From: SZUA-545 sp050297855
Lineage (GTDB): Bacteria > Campylobacterota > Campylobacteria > Campylobacterales > SZUA-545
DNA length: 21,976 nucleotides
Reading direction: 5' to 3'
Assembly (NCBI GenBank): GCA_050297855.1
Contig: JBNKTC010000011.1
Location: 1 to 21,976, forward strand
Shown here: positions 21,525-21,976 of the stretch, piece after piece
Layout of the letters: every line of letters begins with the position of its first letter
Numbering within the stretch: the first letter of the stretch is position 1
Translations under genes and position numbers: made by a program
Notes under the pieces: model-generated
What the model was told of the DNA's origin: nothing
What the model saw: only the letters and a program-made list of their open reading frames with translations
Database searches by the model: none

Positions 21525-21602
21525 TGGGGTGGATGATGGGTCTCGAACCCACGACCCCCAGAACCACAACCTGGTGCTCTAACCAACTGAGCTACACCCA
21601 CC
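21525..21602 (-). tRNA. tRNA-His (anticodon GTG)
   Basis: 78 bases counting the extra 5' G (position -1) that pairs with C73, the mark of tRNA-His. Anticodon stem-loop CCAGG-TTGTGGT-TCTGG gives GTG; the T-loop is GTTCGAGAC; CCA is encoded. Confidence 0.95.
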
Positions 21603-21617
21603 ATTTATCTCAATCAA

Positions 21618-21695
21618 TGGTCGGGATGAGAGGATTCGAACCTCCGACCCCCTGGTCCCAAACCAGGTGCGCTAACCAGACTGCGCTACATCCCG
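21618..21695 (-). tRNA. tRNA-Pro (anticodon TGG)
   Basis: 78 bases. Acceptor stem CGGGATG, anticodon stem-loop CCTGG-TTTGGGA-CCAGG giving TGG, T-loop GTTCGAATC and encoded CCA. It is the first tRNA of the cluster in transcription order. Confidence 0.95.
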
Positions 21696-21710
21696 TATTG
21701 ATGAAGTGGA

Positions 21711-21739
21711 AGTATACTGAATTTTACTTACAAAGTCAA
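21711..21739 (-). promoter_or_regulatory. Sigma-70 promoter of the six-tRNA cluster
   Basis: On the minus strand: TTGACT (-35, 21734-21739), a 17-base spacer, and TATACT (-10, 21711-21716), 15 bases before the tRNA-Pro 5' end. This near-consensus promoter means the tRNAs (and perhaps the SDR gene after them) do not depend only on read-through from the 5S rRNA side. Confidence 0.8.
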
Positions 21740-21846
21740 TAAAAAAGTCGATAAAAAAAGGTAAAATTTAAATATTTCTTATGAAGAAGATAATTTTGAG
21801 TAGAAAAATGATTGGGGAATAAAAAAGTAGTAAAGATAGAAAGAAA

Positions 21847-21963
21847 CTCCGGCGACGAGCTACTTTTCCGTCCCAGTAAGGGAGAGTATCATCGCCGATG
21901 TGGTGCTTAACTTCCAGGTTCGGAATGGAGCTGGGTGTGACCACCACTCAATAATCACCGGAG
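21847..21963 (-). rRNA. rrf: 5S ribosomal RNA
   Basis: About 117 bases. The ends pair (CTCCGG with CCGGAG), and the minus strand holds the conserved 5S core CCCAGCTCCATTCCGAACC followed by TGGAAGTTAAGC and CACATCGGCGATGATACT. It is presumably the last gene of an rRNA operon whose 23S lies beyond the right edge. The ends are set from the terminal stem and may be off by a few bases. Confidence 0.93.
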
Positions 21964-21976
21964 AAAGAAGGACATA

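Noticed and set aside
21328..21742. Short plus-strand open frames across the tRNA cluster
   Set aside because: They are translations of tRNA genes on the opposite strand (typical 'GFEPPTP' and 'RNRTLN' peptides), not proteins.

Overview
The window looks like a chromosomal segment of a Campylobacterota (epsilonproteobacterial) member, probably a free-living Sulfurimonas/Sulfurovum/Nitratifractor-type bacterium. This is inferred from the soluble HxWRQP-type histidine kinases, the style of the proteins and the tight gene packing. The rather high G+C of the coding regions would fit only some genera in that group, so the genus is not settled.

Region 1 (1-10778) is a Lap-type biofilm adhesin locus. 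The plus strand enters inside the last part of a large secreted adhesin: a perfect 15-bp tandem repeat encoding TPEEP, three Ig-like domains, and an Asp/Gly/His-rich tail. Convergent to it, and sharing the TTAA of its stop codon, is a seven-gene minus-strand operon. In transcription order it encodes a TolC-like outer-membrane channel, a LapG-like periplasmic cysteine protease, a LapD-like degenerate GGDEF-EAL receptor, a LapB-like type I secretion ABC transporter, a LapC/HlyD-like adaptor, a LuxR-type regulator with a degenerate receiver, and an OmpA-family lipoprotein with calcium-binding thrombospondin type 3 repeats. All joints are overlaps of 1-8 nt or a 2-nt gap. The expected logic is that TolC-LapB-LapC export the adhesin, LapG can clip it off the surface, and LapD restrains LapG when cyclic di-GMP is high.

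Region 2 (10779-11351) is mostly non-coding. It holds the upstream region of the lap operon, a tRNA-Ser(GGA) gene with encoded CCA, and a 47-bp direct repeat (one mismatch) that copies the 3' end of this tRNA plus its downstream flank 159 bp further on.

Region 3 (11352-15953) is a tandemly duplicated two-gene module. Each copy has a soluble PAS histidine kinase on the minus strand and, divergently on the plus strand, a ~290-residue protein with a GGDEF-like fold that has lost the signature (SNDTF, NHNTF) but keeps three cysteines. A 23-bp AT-rich element conserved at 22/23 positions lies in both divergent promoter regions. No response regulator is encoded next to them.

Region 4 (15946-20339) holds housekeeping genes: asparagine synthetase (asnB, minus), a MATE transporter that appears to start at a non-ATG codon (ATC), thiazole synthase thiG with terminators before and after it, and a 62-residue hypothetical protein.

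Region 5 (20341-21976) has a short-chain dehydrogenase downstream of a minus-strand cluster of six tRNA genes (Pro-His-Arg-Arg-Leu-Leu in transcription order) with a clear sigma-70 promoter. A 5S rRNA gene lies at the window edge, presumably the end of an rRNA operon that continues outside.
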